A stretch of DNA of 43,002 nt from UBA1181 sp045226255 (GTDB taxonomy: Bacteria; Bacteroidota; Bacteroidia; Bacteroidales; Paludibacteraceae). This document shows, one piece after another, positions 34,517-43,002 of this stretch (the first letter of the stretch is position 1; each line of letters opens with the position of its first letter). The stretch is taken from positions 1 to 43,002 of the forward strand of contig JBGVCG010000034.1 in assembly GCA_045226255.1 (NCBI GenBank), read 5' to 3'. Under the pieces are notes generated by a model. The model worked only from the letters and a program-made list of their open reading frames with translations, did not search any database and was not told the origin of the DNA. Made by a program: the position numbers and the translations under genes.

Positions 34517-36472
34517 TTATTTCCCGATGATAAGGATTTCCGTCCGTCGGTTTAGTGCGCGGCCCGCATCTGTTTTGTTGTCTGCGATCGGTTGCTCCGC
34601 TCCGAATCCCTGGTATTCCAGCCTGTTGGTTGGTACCCCCTTCTTGACGAGGTATTCGTAGGCCGCCTTGGCTCTGTCGTTGGAGAGGGTCATGTTGTAT
34701 TCCTTGGTGCCCTTGTAGTCGGTATGTCCGCAAAGCTTGATCCTTACGGTCGGGTTCTCTTTCATGAATTGGGCGACACGGTTCAGCTCGAAGTGGGAGG
34801 CTTTTTTCAGGGTGGCCTTGTCGAAGTCGAAGAAGATGTTCTTTAGCGTGATCTTCTTGCCCACCTCGATCTTCTCCAACCTCACGTTATTGTCCTTGGT
34901 GAGGTCCACTTTCTTGGAGGATTTGTTTGTGTTTCCCTCCGATTTTGAGGAGCCTCCGAAATTGTCCGAGAAGAAGAGATAACCCTTCTTGCTCACGTTG
35001 ACGCCGTACTCCTCGTCGCTAGGCACGCAGGCGATGAATTCTCCGCTCTCCTTGTCCGAGACGGAGCGGAAGATGGTGCGGTTGCTGGTCGTTCCGTACA
35101 CGTCGATGGTGGCCTGCATAGGCTGTTTCTTGTCGGCGTCCACGATCTTCCCCGTCGCATATTTCATCTTTTGGGCAGGTCTCATATTGCCTTCCGCCAA
35201 GGTGAGTTCATAGATGTCCCTTCCCTTCCAGTTCTTTTCCTGTCCGTCGGAAGAGAAGTAAGCTTTGTCACCGTAGGCGTTCACCACGAAGCCCGTTTCG
35301 TCCTTGCAGGTGTTGATAGGGTAACCGATGTTTTTGGGCGTGCTCCACTTCCCCTTTTCGTCCCTGTAGGTGACGAAGATATCATGTCCGCCCATACCCT
35401 TCCTTCCTTTGGAGGAGAAGTAGAGGGTGTGGTTATCCGCGTGGATGAACGGGGAGAGCTCATCCTCCGGGGTGTTGACGGTCGGTCCGAGGTTGACGGG
35501 TTCTGAGAACTTCAGACGTCCGTCCTGTTGTATTTCGACGCGGCAAGCCCAGATGTCGCATTTCCCTTGTCCGTTAGGGCGGGTGCTGGCGAAGTAGAGG
35601 ACGTCGCCTGTAGGGCTAAGCGACGGGGAGGTTTCCCAGTGGCGGGTGTTGACGGGCGCTCCGCAGTTGATGGCGGGCGTCCAACCCTTTCCTTCATGGA
35701 TGGAGTAGTAGATGTCGCAACCACCCATTCCACCTTGGCGGTCGCACGCCACGAAGAACATATATCGTCCGTCCAGGGAGATGCTCTGAGCCCCTTCGTT
35801 GCCTATGCTGTTGATGGACTGACCGACGTTCTGTGCGGTGCCCCATACACCATCCTCACGTTTGCTGAGGTAGATATCCTCGTGGATGCCCCGTCCGAAG
35901 TCCGACTGTCCTTGTCGTTTGTTCAGTTTCCGGGTGAGGGAGAAGTATCCCTCGTTGGCCGTCAGGCTGGGCCAGTATTCGTCGAACTCCGTGTTGATGG
36001 CGTTGCCCATGTTGCGGAAGTTGAAGGGAACGGGTTCCTGCTTCAGCTCCAAAGCGTCCTCGCACTCCTTGATGCCCGCTTGCGCCCGCTTGTAGTAGGT
36101 GGTCTCCGTAGAGGGTATGAGTTCGTATTGCTTGATAGCGTTCGTGTAGTCGCACAGACCATGGTAGGCGCTGGCCAGACGCATGACAGAGTTGTAGTAG
36201 CGAGGCATCTTAGGCTTGGCCACGTTCACCAATGTGGCGATTTGCTTCTCGCTGTCGCACATCCTCGCATAGAGTTCCGCCAATGTCCATGAGGCGTCCA
36301 CGAACTCCTTGTTGGAGGAGACTAACCCTTTGAGGAGGGGAAGCGACTCTTTGTATTTCCCTTCGTTCATAAGGATCACCGCGGTCTCGTAGGTCTTGAT
36401 GTCTTTCTTGCTTTGCCCCCACATCGTGGCGCAAAACGCGGAGAGGAGGATGGCTATGATTATTCTTTTCAT
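34517..36472 (-). CDS. TPR / PD40 propeller / OmpA-like protein with PorE architecture
   Basis: A 651-residue envelope protein with a signal peptide (about 1-20, ending MWGQ) and the domain order of PorE, a type IX secretion component of Porphyromonas gingivalis: TPRs (about 25-140), a PD40 beta-propeller (about 165-410; repeated LSPTGDVLYFASTRPNGQG, LYFSSKGRKGMGGHDIF, AYFSSDGQ), a carboxypeptidase-regulatory-like beta domain (about 435-500) and an OmpA peptidoglycan-binding domain (about 535-651; FDFDKATLKK, LCGHTDYKG, LSNDRAKAAYEYL, NRRTEILI). Length is also similar to PorE. In this family the protein ties an outer-membrane complex to the wall. PorE has paralogues in Bacteroidetes, so function in type IX secretion is inference. 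It is divergent from the giant surface protein. Confidence 0.85.
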   Translation of the reverse strand: MKRIIIAILLSAFCATMWGQSKKDIKTYETAVILMNEGKYKESLPLLKGLVSSNKEFVDASWTLAELYARMCDSEKQIATLVNVAKPKMPRYYNSVMRLASAYHGLCDYTNAIKQYELIPSTETTYYKRAQAGIKECEDALELKQEPVPFNFRNMGNAINTEFDEYWPSLTANEGYFSLTRKLNKRQGQSDFGRGIHEDIYLSKREDGVWGTAQNVGQSINSIGNEGAQSISLDGRYMFFVACDRQGGMGGCDIYYSIHEGKGWTPAINCGAPVNTRHWETSPSLSPTGDVLYFASTRPNGQGKCDIWACRVEIQQDGRLKFSEPVNLGPTVNTPEDELSPFIHADNHTLYFSSKGRKGMGGHDIFVTYRDEKGKWSTPKNIGYPINTCKDETGFVVNAYGDKAYFSSDGQEKNWKGRDIYELTLAEGNMRPAQKMKYATGKIVDADKKQPMQATIDVYGTTSNRTIFRSVSDKESGEFIACVPSDEEYGVNVSKKGYLFFSDNFGGSSKSEGNTNKSSKKVDLTKDNNVRLEKIEVGKKITLKNIFFDFDKATLKKASHFELNRVAQFMKENPTVRIKLCGHTDYKGTKEYNMTLSNDRAKAAYEYLVKKGVPTNRLEYQGFGAEQPIADNKTDAGRALNRRTEILIIGK

Positions 36473-36496
36473 GTCTGTGATAGTCTGTTATTTGCA

Positions 36497-36504
36497 CAAA
36501 GATA
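36497..36504 (-). promoter_or_regulatory. Promoter -7 box of the PorE-like gene
   Basis: TATCTTTG on the minus strand, 24 bases before the ATG. The -33 position falls in the family A repeat at 36513-36545 and has no clear match. Confidence 0.5.
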
Positions 36505-36512
36505 ACTTTTTT

Positions 36513-36545
36513 AGTTAAGAATTAAGAATTAAGGATTAAGAATTG
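36513..36545. repeat. AT-rich heptamer repeat, family A
   Basis: TTAAGAATTAAGAATTAAGGATTAAGAATT-type heptamers in tandem between the PorE-like gene and the palindromic element. Confidence 0.7.
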
Positions 36546-36553
36546 GCTAGAGG

Positions 36554-36631
36554 GTGCGTGTTTTCACGTAATGCGCACGACCCACGGCCTGCAAGGCCAA
36601 TCCTTTACCTAACCCAGGGCATCACCCTGGG
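36554..36631. repeat. Intergenic palindromic element (two to three hairpins)
   Basis: GTGCG/CGCAC (36554-36578), GGCCT/AGGCC with a 3-base loop (36586-36598) and CCCAGGG/CCCTGGG with a 5-base loop (36613-36631) follow each other. It resembles REP-like sequences (a CCCAGGGC...GCCCTGGG hairpin) that I recall as common between Bacteroidetes genes; that link is from memory and needs a genome search. Confidence 0.5.
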
Positions 36632-36750
36632 GTTATGACACATTCGTTCGAATCCACCGTTGTTTGGCGCAATTTTGACCCAAAATAGTGTAAATCTCCC
36701 CTAAAAAACGCCCTTTTTCACCCTAAAACCTTAATTTTCCCGCCTATTTG

Positions 36751-36781
36751 CTTGGGTTTTCCTTTTTTTTTCGTACCTTCA
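36751..36781 (+). promoter_or_regulatory. Possible promoter of the giant adhesin gene
   Basis: A CTTGGG box near 36751-36756 and TACCTTCA at 36774-36781, a near match to TAnnTTTG. It would give a leader of roughly 190 bases containing the 36820-36836 palindrome. Confidence 0.35.
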
Positions 36782-36978
36782 TACTCTGAATACTGTTGTC
36801 AAGTGGCGAAAAACCGTTAGGATTTTTTAAAAATCCAAAAGAATGGTTAATTTCGCGACTTGGTATGTGTGTTCTACGAAACAAAGTATTTTTAGTATAA
36901 TGATGTGCCATCTCCTGATGATGAAAAAGGATTGTCGCTGAATGTTTTGTTGGGGATGGTTTAGATTGGAATGATTGA

Positions 36979-39900
36979 ATGAAAGTTCATATTGACAGAG
37001 TTCTGAAGGCCGTTCTGGTTGTTTTGCTCACATGGATGGGCGGAATAACGGTGGCTTCTGCTCAAACAACAGCGGATAATGTGTATGTCGTGACTGAAAC
37101 GGGCGATGGCGCTCGTCTCAAGGTCGTTTTCCATCAATATAACGGAGCTCAGACGGTGATGTATGTGCGCAGGGCGGACATCGGCACCTACATGAAGGAC
37201 GTCATCTACAACCCAGGGGCGGGAGCGATTCCGTCGAATGCCTTTTTCCGTGGTTGGACCACCAACTCCACGTATACTGCTGAAGATATGGCGGGCGCCA
37301 TGACCATCGACGATGTGCGGGCGGACCTGACGACACGATTGAACGGCTCATTCCACAACGAGGACGAGGTGCATTACTATGCGGTGCTCGTCAGACATCA
37401 TACGGTGACCTACTTGGACGAAGAGCAGGCTGTGGTTGCCTCGAAGGAGGTCCCATATCCGTTGGGTAGCTCCTCTTCCGTCTCTTACACGATAGACATG
37501 AACTATACTCCTCTGGATGACGAACATAGTTTCGAAGGCTGGGAGGTGCAGAGCGGATCGGGGAATATCTCTGGGTATTCAGCGGGTACTTTGTATCAAT
37601 TGAATGATGGCTTCACTCTCTCGGGTGATGTGGTTTTCGCCGCCAATGTGTCGCCGGGAAACTGGTTGGTTTTCGATGAGAACGGTAAGGGCGGTACCTA
37701 TAACGCTCCGCAGTTCGTGAAGGCCAATCGTACGACCCAGGAGCCACGACCTTCATCCGAGATGGTCCGCTTGGGATATACTTTCGGGGGATGGTACACG
37801 GATCAGGCTTGCACAGAAGGTAACGGATTCTCTTTCGGTGGCCAATTGACGGAGAGAACCACCATCTATGCGAAATGGATACCTGATGCGACGGCTAATT
37901 ACACGGTTATCATTTGGAAACAGAACCTCGATGCGACGGGCTATGATTTTGAACAGGCTATCACCTTGTCGGGAAATACGGGCGAAACGATTAACACGGT
38001 CTCTTCTGTTGGTAGTGGCAACTCTGGGTATGCCAGGGTAAATGGAACTAGTTATCAGTATACGGGTTTCCATCTGAAAGAGTTTGACCATAATGTTTCG
38101 ATTGCGCCAGAAGGTAGTTCCGTGTTGAATGTATATTATGATAGAACGGAGTATACGTTGACGTTTCAAATACTTGAGTATACGGAGGTGAGTAATCCTT
38201 CTACCAGTGATACTGAATTATATGGGTACGTTCCAGCGTTGGAAGATTATTATTTGTTGACATACCGAAATAATAAATGGCGGTTTTTATATGATGGTTA
38301 TTACTATACGTATAGTAATAATGGAAATGGCAAGTATTATCATAAATCTCTGGTGACTGTCAAAACGATTACAGCGCTATACCAACAACCTATAGGTGAA
38401 AATTTCCCTATTGAGGGCACGAATGGGGTGACGTACAATAATGGTGAGAGGTGGATGCCTCAAGGATCATCGACATTCACGGATGTGCTTGTATATATTG
38501 ATATTATGCCTGATGAAAATGTTGTGTTTCGCTTAAATACCTCTTCAAATCCTCTAAAAACGATTTATTATTACGTTGAAGCTCTTGAAATCCAGACTTC
38601 TGATGAAACTTACATGGAGTATAATGGGATGGGTTTCGTTCTCTACCATAGGACCGATGCCCGGTATGGTTGGTTCACGGCTTCTGAGGATTATTTGGAT
38701 TTGTCTGGATATAACAAGGGGGGAGATGCGTATCCGCCTTATTCTGATAATGGTAAGACGGGGAATGAAGTATGGGGACAAAATAGTAATGCAACTGAGA
38801 TTTGGTGTTTCTATACCCGCCAGAAATTCACCATCAACTATAAGGATGGTAAATTTGAGGATGGTAATGGGAATCCTGTGCCTGGTTATACGGGTGGAGA
38901 ACAACTCTATGAGGTGGGAAATATCGTATATGGCTCGGATATCTCCTCCTATAACGAGGGGGGAGCTAATTATTATGTGCCGAATGCCCCAGAAGGTTTC
39001 GTCTTCGAGGGATGGTATATGGACCTTGATTGTACGCAACCATATACCTTCACCACCATGCCGAAGAGCGATATCACCGTCTATGCCAAGTGGAAGCAGA
39101 TACAGTACCGTGTCTTCCTCCATCCGAATGCGGGTACGGACCCTGCTCTGGACTGGGGATCGGCCAACCAGTCGATGTGTTTCCGTATTGCCTATGGCGA
39201 TAGGGTGAGCTTGCCGACCGGTCGTCGTGAAGGAGTGACCAGCTATAAGTTCGTGGGTTGGTACAGCGATTCGGCATGTCATGAGGCCTACGATGATGAG
39301 CTTAGGTTGAATGAGGTGACAGTCACCGCCGATTATGACAAGACCACCGATTTTACTGACGTGATAGATCAATGGGGTAATTTGGGACCTAATCCAACCA
39401 ATGCGGATGTGGACCGTTATTGGATCACCAAGAAATTGGATCTCTATGCCAAGTGGCGTAAGGTCATCAGGGGTGCCATCGGTATCAATGTCATCTACGA
39501 TGCGGGTGAGGGTTCCAATCCTCCTACGGATCCTAATTTCTACGTGGACGAAGCCTATGCGGTGGCAAACGACGCCCCTGTCCCGCCTGCTGGCAAGGTG
39601 TTCTCCCATTGGGTCGTACAACGATGGAACGGGTCGGACTTCGAGGATACGGGAGAAACCGTGCTCCTAGGCACACCGTTCAAGGTCTATTTGTCGGATG
39701 CCTACGCAGTGTGGGTTTCGACGGATGAGCAGGGAAATGAGAAGTGGAACTACACGATTCAGTTGCGTGCGGAATATGCGGACACGGAATCTCCGCAATA
39801 CACCTCCATCACGTGGTACAAGAACGATGGCTCGGGAGCAGTCTCCTGCCAATATACCAATTTGGCCATCAACGAGGCTAGGAGCATCTGCGCCGCACCG

Positions 39901-42900
39901 ACCCGCTCGGGCTACACCTTCAAGGGATGGTCGAGGGTCAATGTGGCGGATCCTGCGGTCGCACCGACCAGCTACGATGTCGGTTGCACGCCTGACTTCC
40001 TTTGTTATAATGGTGGCTATAAGCTGCCGGACTGCTCCACTTCCGCCTCTCAGGTGGCTGCGGACATCATGAACCCGCACGACTACGTCTATGCGGTATG
40101 GCATCCGGTGGTGCAGTTCACCTTCCCGACAGACTTCTGTAAGAATGCCACGGAAGGAATCACCTTGCCTACGCAGTCTGCCAACAATGGCGTCGGACTC
40201 ACGTGGACCCATGGTGGATCGACCGTCACCGAAGTCAATACGAGTGCTGTGGTGACCAACGATGTCTACACCTACACGACGGAGGACGGTTGTGTGACGG
40301 GCACCATCCAAGTCTCGGTGCATGACCTTCCGCAGATAACCCTTTCCCCTAGAAATGGCTCCGGCTGTACCGTGTATGTGGATGTGACCACTTCCAATGA
40401 TGTCACCTCCTATTCATGGGACAATGGGTCGACATGGACCAATGGCAGACCAGGCACGAAGACCTTCTCGACAGCGGACGATGCCCTTGCGGCCAAACTG
40501 ATGGTGCGCACCGCCTTGGGTTGCGAGTCGGAAATGCAGGTGCCTTCGTTTACCCCTAGGACATATACCATTTCTGTAAGTAAAGAGGAATGGGGCGGAC
40601 ATGGTAATGTTACTATCCGTGATGCTTCAGGAAACAATTTAGGGACATCCGCAACGGTTAATTGCGGTTCCACAGTCACGTTGCATGCCGACTTAGGAGA
40701 TTGTTCTAGAGTTGATTGGGAAAGGGAAACGCAAAACAACAACTGGTCTTCTACCGTTTCCACGTCCGTGGATTATCCGGTTGTGGTTACAGGGAACACA
40801 AGATACAGAGGTGTGTTTAGAGAAAATGGCTCTTTCACGGTGACTGCTGTTGTTTCAGACGATCCGGAGTGTGATGGAACAGGTAGTGTGGCGTTGTTCT
40901 TCAACAACCAGTCCGTGGGCAATCCGTATACTACAAACTATTGCGCCGATGTGACGTTTGCGGCGATGCCAAGCAATTGTAGTCAGTTTAGCCACTGGAT
41001 CAAGGATGGCACCATGTACAGTACCGACCTTCGGACCACGGCGAGGAGAGCGGTGACGTTGGAGGCATGTTTCACGCATGCGGTCATCCCAGAGGTGGAA
41101 CTCGCACCAGATCCGGGAACGGAGTTGGAACAGAGCATATGTTTGGGAGATTCCATCCAACATGTGCTGCTCACGTCGAATGCAGGTTCGGTGGCCTTCA
41201 GCGTTGTTGGGGACACTACAGGATTGAAGGCGGTTGTTGATAATGATCCGAACAACATGATGTATGTGGCATCGTGCCTTGAGTATGGAGTGAATCTTTT
41301 TGCGGATATTCAGTCATTACATGGAGGATTGATGTTCTATTGCAATCCTGAATTGCTGCATAATCAGTATGGTTTTATATCAGATATTGGTCTGTATTGT
41401 ATTGAAATATTTGATGGTCCGGGAGATGACGCGAATTTGGTTGCATCTTCCAACCAGATCCATGGCTCAGAGCAAAATAACCTAGTCCCAGGAAGGGGTT
41501 ATCTGTGTGAAGTCGGTAGTAATTTGGATTTCACGCGTGAGTATACGATCAAGATGACCATCTATGATTACATGCATCAGGAGTTGACTCCGCTGGTATG
41601 CTCAAGTACTTTCACGAAGGCGCAGGGCTACACTTCGGGCACCATCTCTTCTAATGGTGAGAATCATTTCCGGTTGAGCGGTACGCCAGTGACGGCAGGG
41701 GATATAAAGTATACCGTCGTCTCCATTGCGGGACCGGGTTGCTCCTCTGATGCGGTGGATGTCATCGTCCATGTCCTCGACACCATCGTGCCAGTGCTCA
41801 CCAATGGAACGGCTTGTGTGAACACGGATCTCACCATCACGGAGACGGAAGGTAATTCCACGGATTATACTTATGCATGGAGCGTCGATGGAGGGGGTGT
41901 GATTGCGGGTGGTCAAGGTACCACTTCACTTGTCGCGAGATGGTCCACCTCAGGTGTGAAAAACGTATCGTTGACCATCACGAATAAGACTACGGGTTGC
42001 GTTTCCCGTATCAGTAAGTCTATTACGGTCAATGATATTCCATCGGCAAGCATCGCCACGTTGCCTACCGACATCTGTCCGAATATCGGAACCATCCAGG
42101 CGACCGGTACGGCATCGGGAGGCGTGGGTAATTATACATTCGTTTGGAACGGAGACCTCACGTTCGACAAGAAAGAGCTGACGCAGGCCGCCTTGACCCA
42201 TACGACTACGATATCGATACCTGCTTCCCCTTGTACGGTGGATTACCCGATCACATTGCAGGTGACCGACGGTAATGGGTGCGCCAGCGAATTGGCCACC
42301 GCAACCGTTTCGGTGAAGGCACCGGCCACGCCGACCATCACCACCACTGCGGTAAATCGTAATTTGGGTTGCGACCCAAGCTCTATCCCTGTTTTGACGG
42401 CAGCGGACTTCAATGTGTCCGATCCTTGTAACACTTCGGCTACGGCGACTGTGAAATCAGTGGATTCTAATAATTTATGTGAATACACAAGAACTTTCAC
42501 AGCCTCCTACAAGAATAGCTGTAATGAGTCTGCGACACCTGTCTCCGTGGCATATACGTGGACGTTGAGCCGAGCTCCTGAAATCCGAGATCTAAATGTG
42601 CCTGCGGCTGTCTCTGTGGGTAATTGTAAATATGCACTGCCAGATTTGTCGTCCGTGACATTGGCTGCCACCTATGACCCATGCGAAGGTACGCCAACCT
42701 TCGTCAGCCAAGTGCCTGCGGCTGGTACGGAATATGCCCAGACATCGACTGCCCAGAACATCGCGGTAACGGTGACCGTGCAAGGCACATGTGGTAGGAC
42801 CGCTTCCAAGGTGTTGACGGTGGTGATTCCTGCGAACAATTTGAACGGAACGATCGTCGCACCGACGGCTGCCTGCCCAGGCATCGCCTACCAGTTCTCG

Positions 42901-43002
42901 TCTAATGTGACGGGCGGACTCACTCCATACACCTACGCATGGGGTGGTGACGCATCAGGTAGCGACGCAAGCTATACGCTCTCTTCCGATAAGGCCTGCA
43001 AG
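36979..43002 (+). CDS. Giant secreted surface protein with Listeria-Bacteroides repeats and Ig/PKD/HYR-like domains (3' end outside window)
   Basis: One frame runs without a stop from ATG 36979 to the right edge: 2008 codons, still open. The signal peptide is MKVHIDRVLKAVLVVLLTWM and on to ASA, with cleavage after Ala28. Residues about 227-1045 hold InlB B-type (Listeria-Bacteroides) repeats, recognised by GYTFGGWYTD...TIYAKW (266-300), GFVFEGWYMD...TVYAKW (ending about 705), YKFVGWYSD...DLYAKW (ending about 825), a divergent copy (836-934) and SGYTFKGWS...VYAVW (ending about 1045). Residues 1045-2008 are a chain of beta-sandwich modules with spaced Cys and PKD/SprB-like (ASGGVGNYTFVWNG, VTGGLTPYTYAWGG) or HYR-like (CEYTRTFTASYKNSC) motifs. 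Such proteins are surface adhesins, usually exported by type IX secretion through a C-terminal domain that would lie beyond the edge. Base composition varies sharply inside the gene. Confidence 0.85.
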   Translation, partial: MKVHIDRVLKAVLVVLLTWMGGITVASAQTTADNVYVVTETGDGARLKVVFHQYNGAQTVMYVRRADIGTYMKDVIYNPGAGAIPSNAFFRGWTTNSTYTAEDMAGAMTIDDVRADLTTRLNGSFHNEDEVHYYAVLVRHHTVTYLDEEQAVVASKEVPYPLGSSSSVSYTIDMNYTPLDDEHSFEGWEVQSGSGNISGYSAGTLYQLNDGFTLSGDVVFAANVSPGNWLVFDENGKGGTYNAPQFVKANRTTQEPRPSSEMVRLGYTFGGWYTDQACTEGNGFSFGGQLTERTTIYAKWIPDATANYTVIIWKQNLDATGYDFEQAITLSGNTGETINTVSSVGSGNSGYARVNGTSYQYTGFHLKEFDHNVSIAPEGSSVLNVYYDRTEYTLTFQILEYTEVSNPSTSDTELYGYVPALEDYYLLTYRNNKWRFLYDGYYYTYSNNGNGKYYHKSLVTVKTITALYQQPIGENFPIEGTNGVTYNNGERWMPQGSSTFTDVLVYIDIMPDENVVFRLNTSSNPLKTIYYYVEALEIQTSDETYMEYNGMGFVLYHRTDARYGWFTASEDYLDLSGYNKGGDAYPPYSDNGKTGNEVWGQNSNATEIWCFYTRQKFTINYKDGKFEDGNGNPVPGYTGGEQLYEVGNIVYGSDISSYNEGGANYYVPNAPEGFVFEGWYMDLDCTQPYTFTTMPKSDITVYAKWKQIQYRVFLHPNAGTDPALDWGSANQSMCFRIAYGDRVSLPTGRREGVTSYKFVGWYSDSACHEAYDDELRLNEVTVTADYDKTTDFTDVIDQWGNLGPNPTNADVDRYWITKKLDLYAKWRKVIRGAIGINVIYDAGEGSNPPTDPNFYVDEAYAVANDAPVPPAGKVFSHWVVQRWNGSDFEDTGETVLLGTPFKVYLSDAYAVWVSTDEQGNEKWNYTIQLRAEYADTESPQYTSITWYKNDGSGAVSCQYTNLAINEARSICAAPTRSGYTFKGWSRVNVADPAVAPTSYDVGCTPDFLCYNGGYKLPDCSTSASQVAADIMNPHDYVYAVWHPVVQFTFPTDFCKNATEGITLPTQSANNGVGLTWTHGGSTVTEVNTSAVVTNDVYTYTTEDGCVTGTIQVSVHDLPQITLSPRNGSGCTVYVDVTTSNDVTSYSWDNGSTWTNGRPGTKTFSTADDALAAKLMVRTALGCESEMQVPSFTPRTYTISVSKEEWGGHGNVTIRDASGNNLGTSATVNCGSTVTLHADLGDCSRVDWERETQNNNWSSTVSTSVDYPVVVTGNTRYRGVFRENGSFTVTAVVSDDPECDGTGSVALFFNNQSVGNPYTTNYCADVTFAAMPSNCSQFSHWIKDGTMYSTDLRTTARRAVTLEACFTHAVIPEVELAPDPGTELEQSICLGDSIQHVLLTSNAGSVAFSVVGDTTGLKAVVDNDPNNMMYVASCLEYGVNLFADIQSLHGGLMFYCNPELLHNQYGFISDIGLYCIEIFDGPGDDANLVASSNQIHGSEQNNLVPGRGYLCEVGSNLDFTREYTIKMTIYDYMHQELTPLVCSSTFTKAQGYTSGTISSNGENHFRLSGTPVTAGDIKYTVVSIAGPGCSSDAVDVIVHVLDTIVPVLTNGTACVNTDLTITETEGNSTDYTYAWSVDGGGVIAGGQGTTSLVARWSTSGVKNVSLTITNKTTGCVSRISKSITVNDIPSASIATLPTDICPNIGTIQATGTASGGVGNYTFVWNGDLTFDKKELTQAALTHTTTISIPASPCTVDYPITLQVTDGNGCASELATATVSVKAPATPTITTTAVNRNLGCDPSSIPVLTAADFNVSDPCNTSATATVKSVDSNNLCEYTRTFTASYKNSCNESATPVSVAYTWTLSRAPEIRDLNVPAAVSVGNCKYALPDLSSVTLAATYDPCEGTPTFVSQVPAAGTEYAQTSTAQNIAVTVTVQGTCGRTASKVLTVVIPANNLNGTIVAPTAACPGIAYQFSSNVTGGLTPYTYAWGGDASGSDASYTLSSDKACK

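Larger units (their letters stand above)
36505..36978. other. Divergent intergenic region upstream of the giant adhesin gene
   Basis: It contains a family A repeat (36513-36545), a two-hairpin palindromic element (36554-36631), a possible promoter (36751-36781), and an exact GGATTTTT/AAAAATCC palindrome at 36820-36836 that would lie in the leader of the giant gene. I see no complete gene. Confidence 0.5.

Noticed and set aside
36586..36665. Possible tRNA, because GTTCGAATCC near 36645-36654 looks like a T-loop
   Set aside because: No acceptor, D or anticodon stem can be fitted around it; the hairpins upstream belong to a palindromic element.
38554..39621. A 355-codon minus-strand frame, and several shorter ones, inside the giant gene
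   Set aside because: Rich in Ile, Arg and His with no domain pattern; the plus-strand frame shows clear repeats and is continuous on both sides.

Overview
The window looks like a chromosomal segment of a Bacteroidota bacterium, most likely order Bacteroidales. This rests on Bacteroidetes-type promoters (TAnnTTTG at -7 with a TTTG-like -33 box), start codons mostly without Shine-Dalgarno sequences, many lipoproteins, a type IX secretion (PorE-like) envelope protein, an OmpP1/FadL porin, meso-diaminopimelate dehydrogenase, hexameric glutamate dehydrogenase, and a giant surface protein with Listeria-Bacteroides repeats. I cannot fix the genus. I see no rRNA, tRNA, CRISPR array, insertion sequence or phage gene. 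Apart from the adhesin at the right end, the window reads as core genome.

Layout. 1-142: the start of a lipoprotein gene leaving the window leftwards. 470-4001: a membrane-anchored AsmA-like/GT51 glycosyltransferase fusion overlapping the bifunctional NAD(P)HX repair enzyme gene. 4190-7239: RNase R and a YD-repeat lipoprotein whose ATG overlaps the rnr stop. 7499-9436: an ABC-F ATPase. 9437-12822 (minus): a Ser/Arg/Asn repeat protein, an OmpP1/FadL porin and a NucA-type nuclease lipoprotein. 13017-21017 (plus): a long likely operon of prmA, a Pif1-like helicase with HRDC and HTH tails, an LD-carboxypeptidase lipoprotein, radA and a TPR protein. 21027-28704 (minus): an NlpC/P60-LysM peptidase, a SanA-like protein, ddh, gdhA, and a tight TPR/lipoprotein/aroE operon. 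28996-34314 (plus): a SUMF1-fold secreted protein, a WG-repeat protein and a bifunctional RelA/SpoT enzyme. 34517-36472 (minus): a TPR/PD40/OmpA protein with PorE architecture. 36979 to the right edge (plus): one uninterrupted frame of 2008 codons encoding a secreted multidomain adhesin-like protein, cut by the window end.

Themes. Cell-wall genes recur (GT51, LD-carboxypeptidase, NlpC/P60, SanA, ddh). The two NADPH-type dehydrogenases that assimilate ammonia, gdhA and ddh, are in tandem with a strong hairpin between them. At three places a terminator-like hairpin lies within about 40 bases of the next start codon on the same strand (ompP1/nuclease, gdhA/ddh, WG protein/rsh), with no recognisable promoter box in the gap; this suggests read-through or attenuation. 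Two families of AT-rich short tandem repeats are scattered between genes. They encode the last residues of one protein and supply the stop codon of another. The most interesting region is the right end: a PorE-like type IX secretion component divergent from the giant open frame, whose base composition changes sharply inside the gene.
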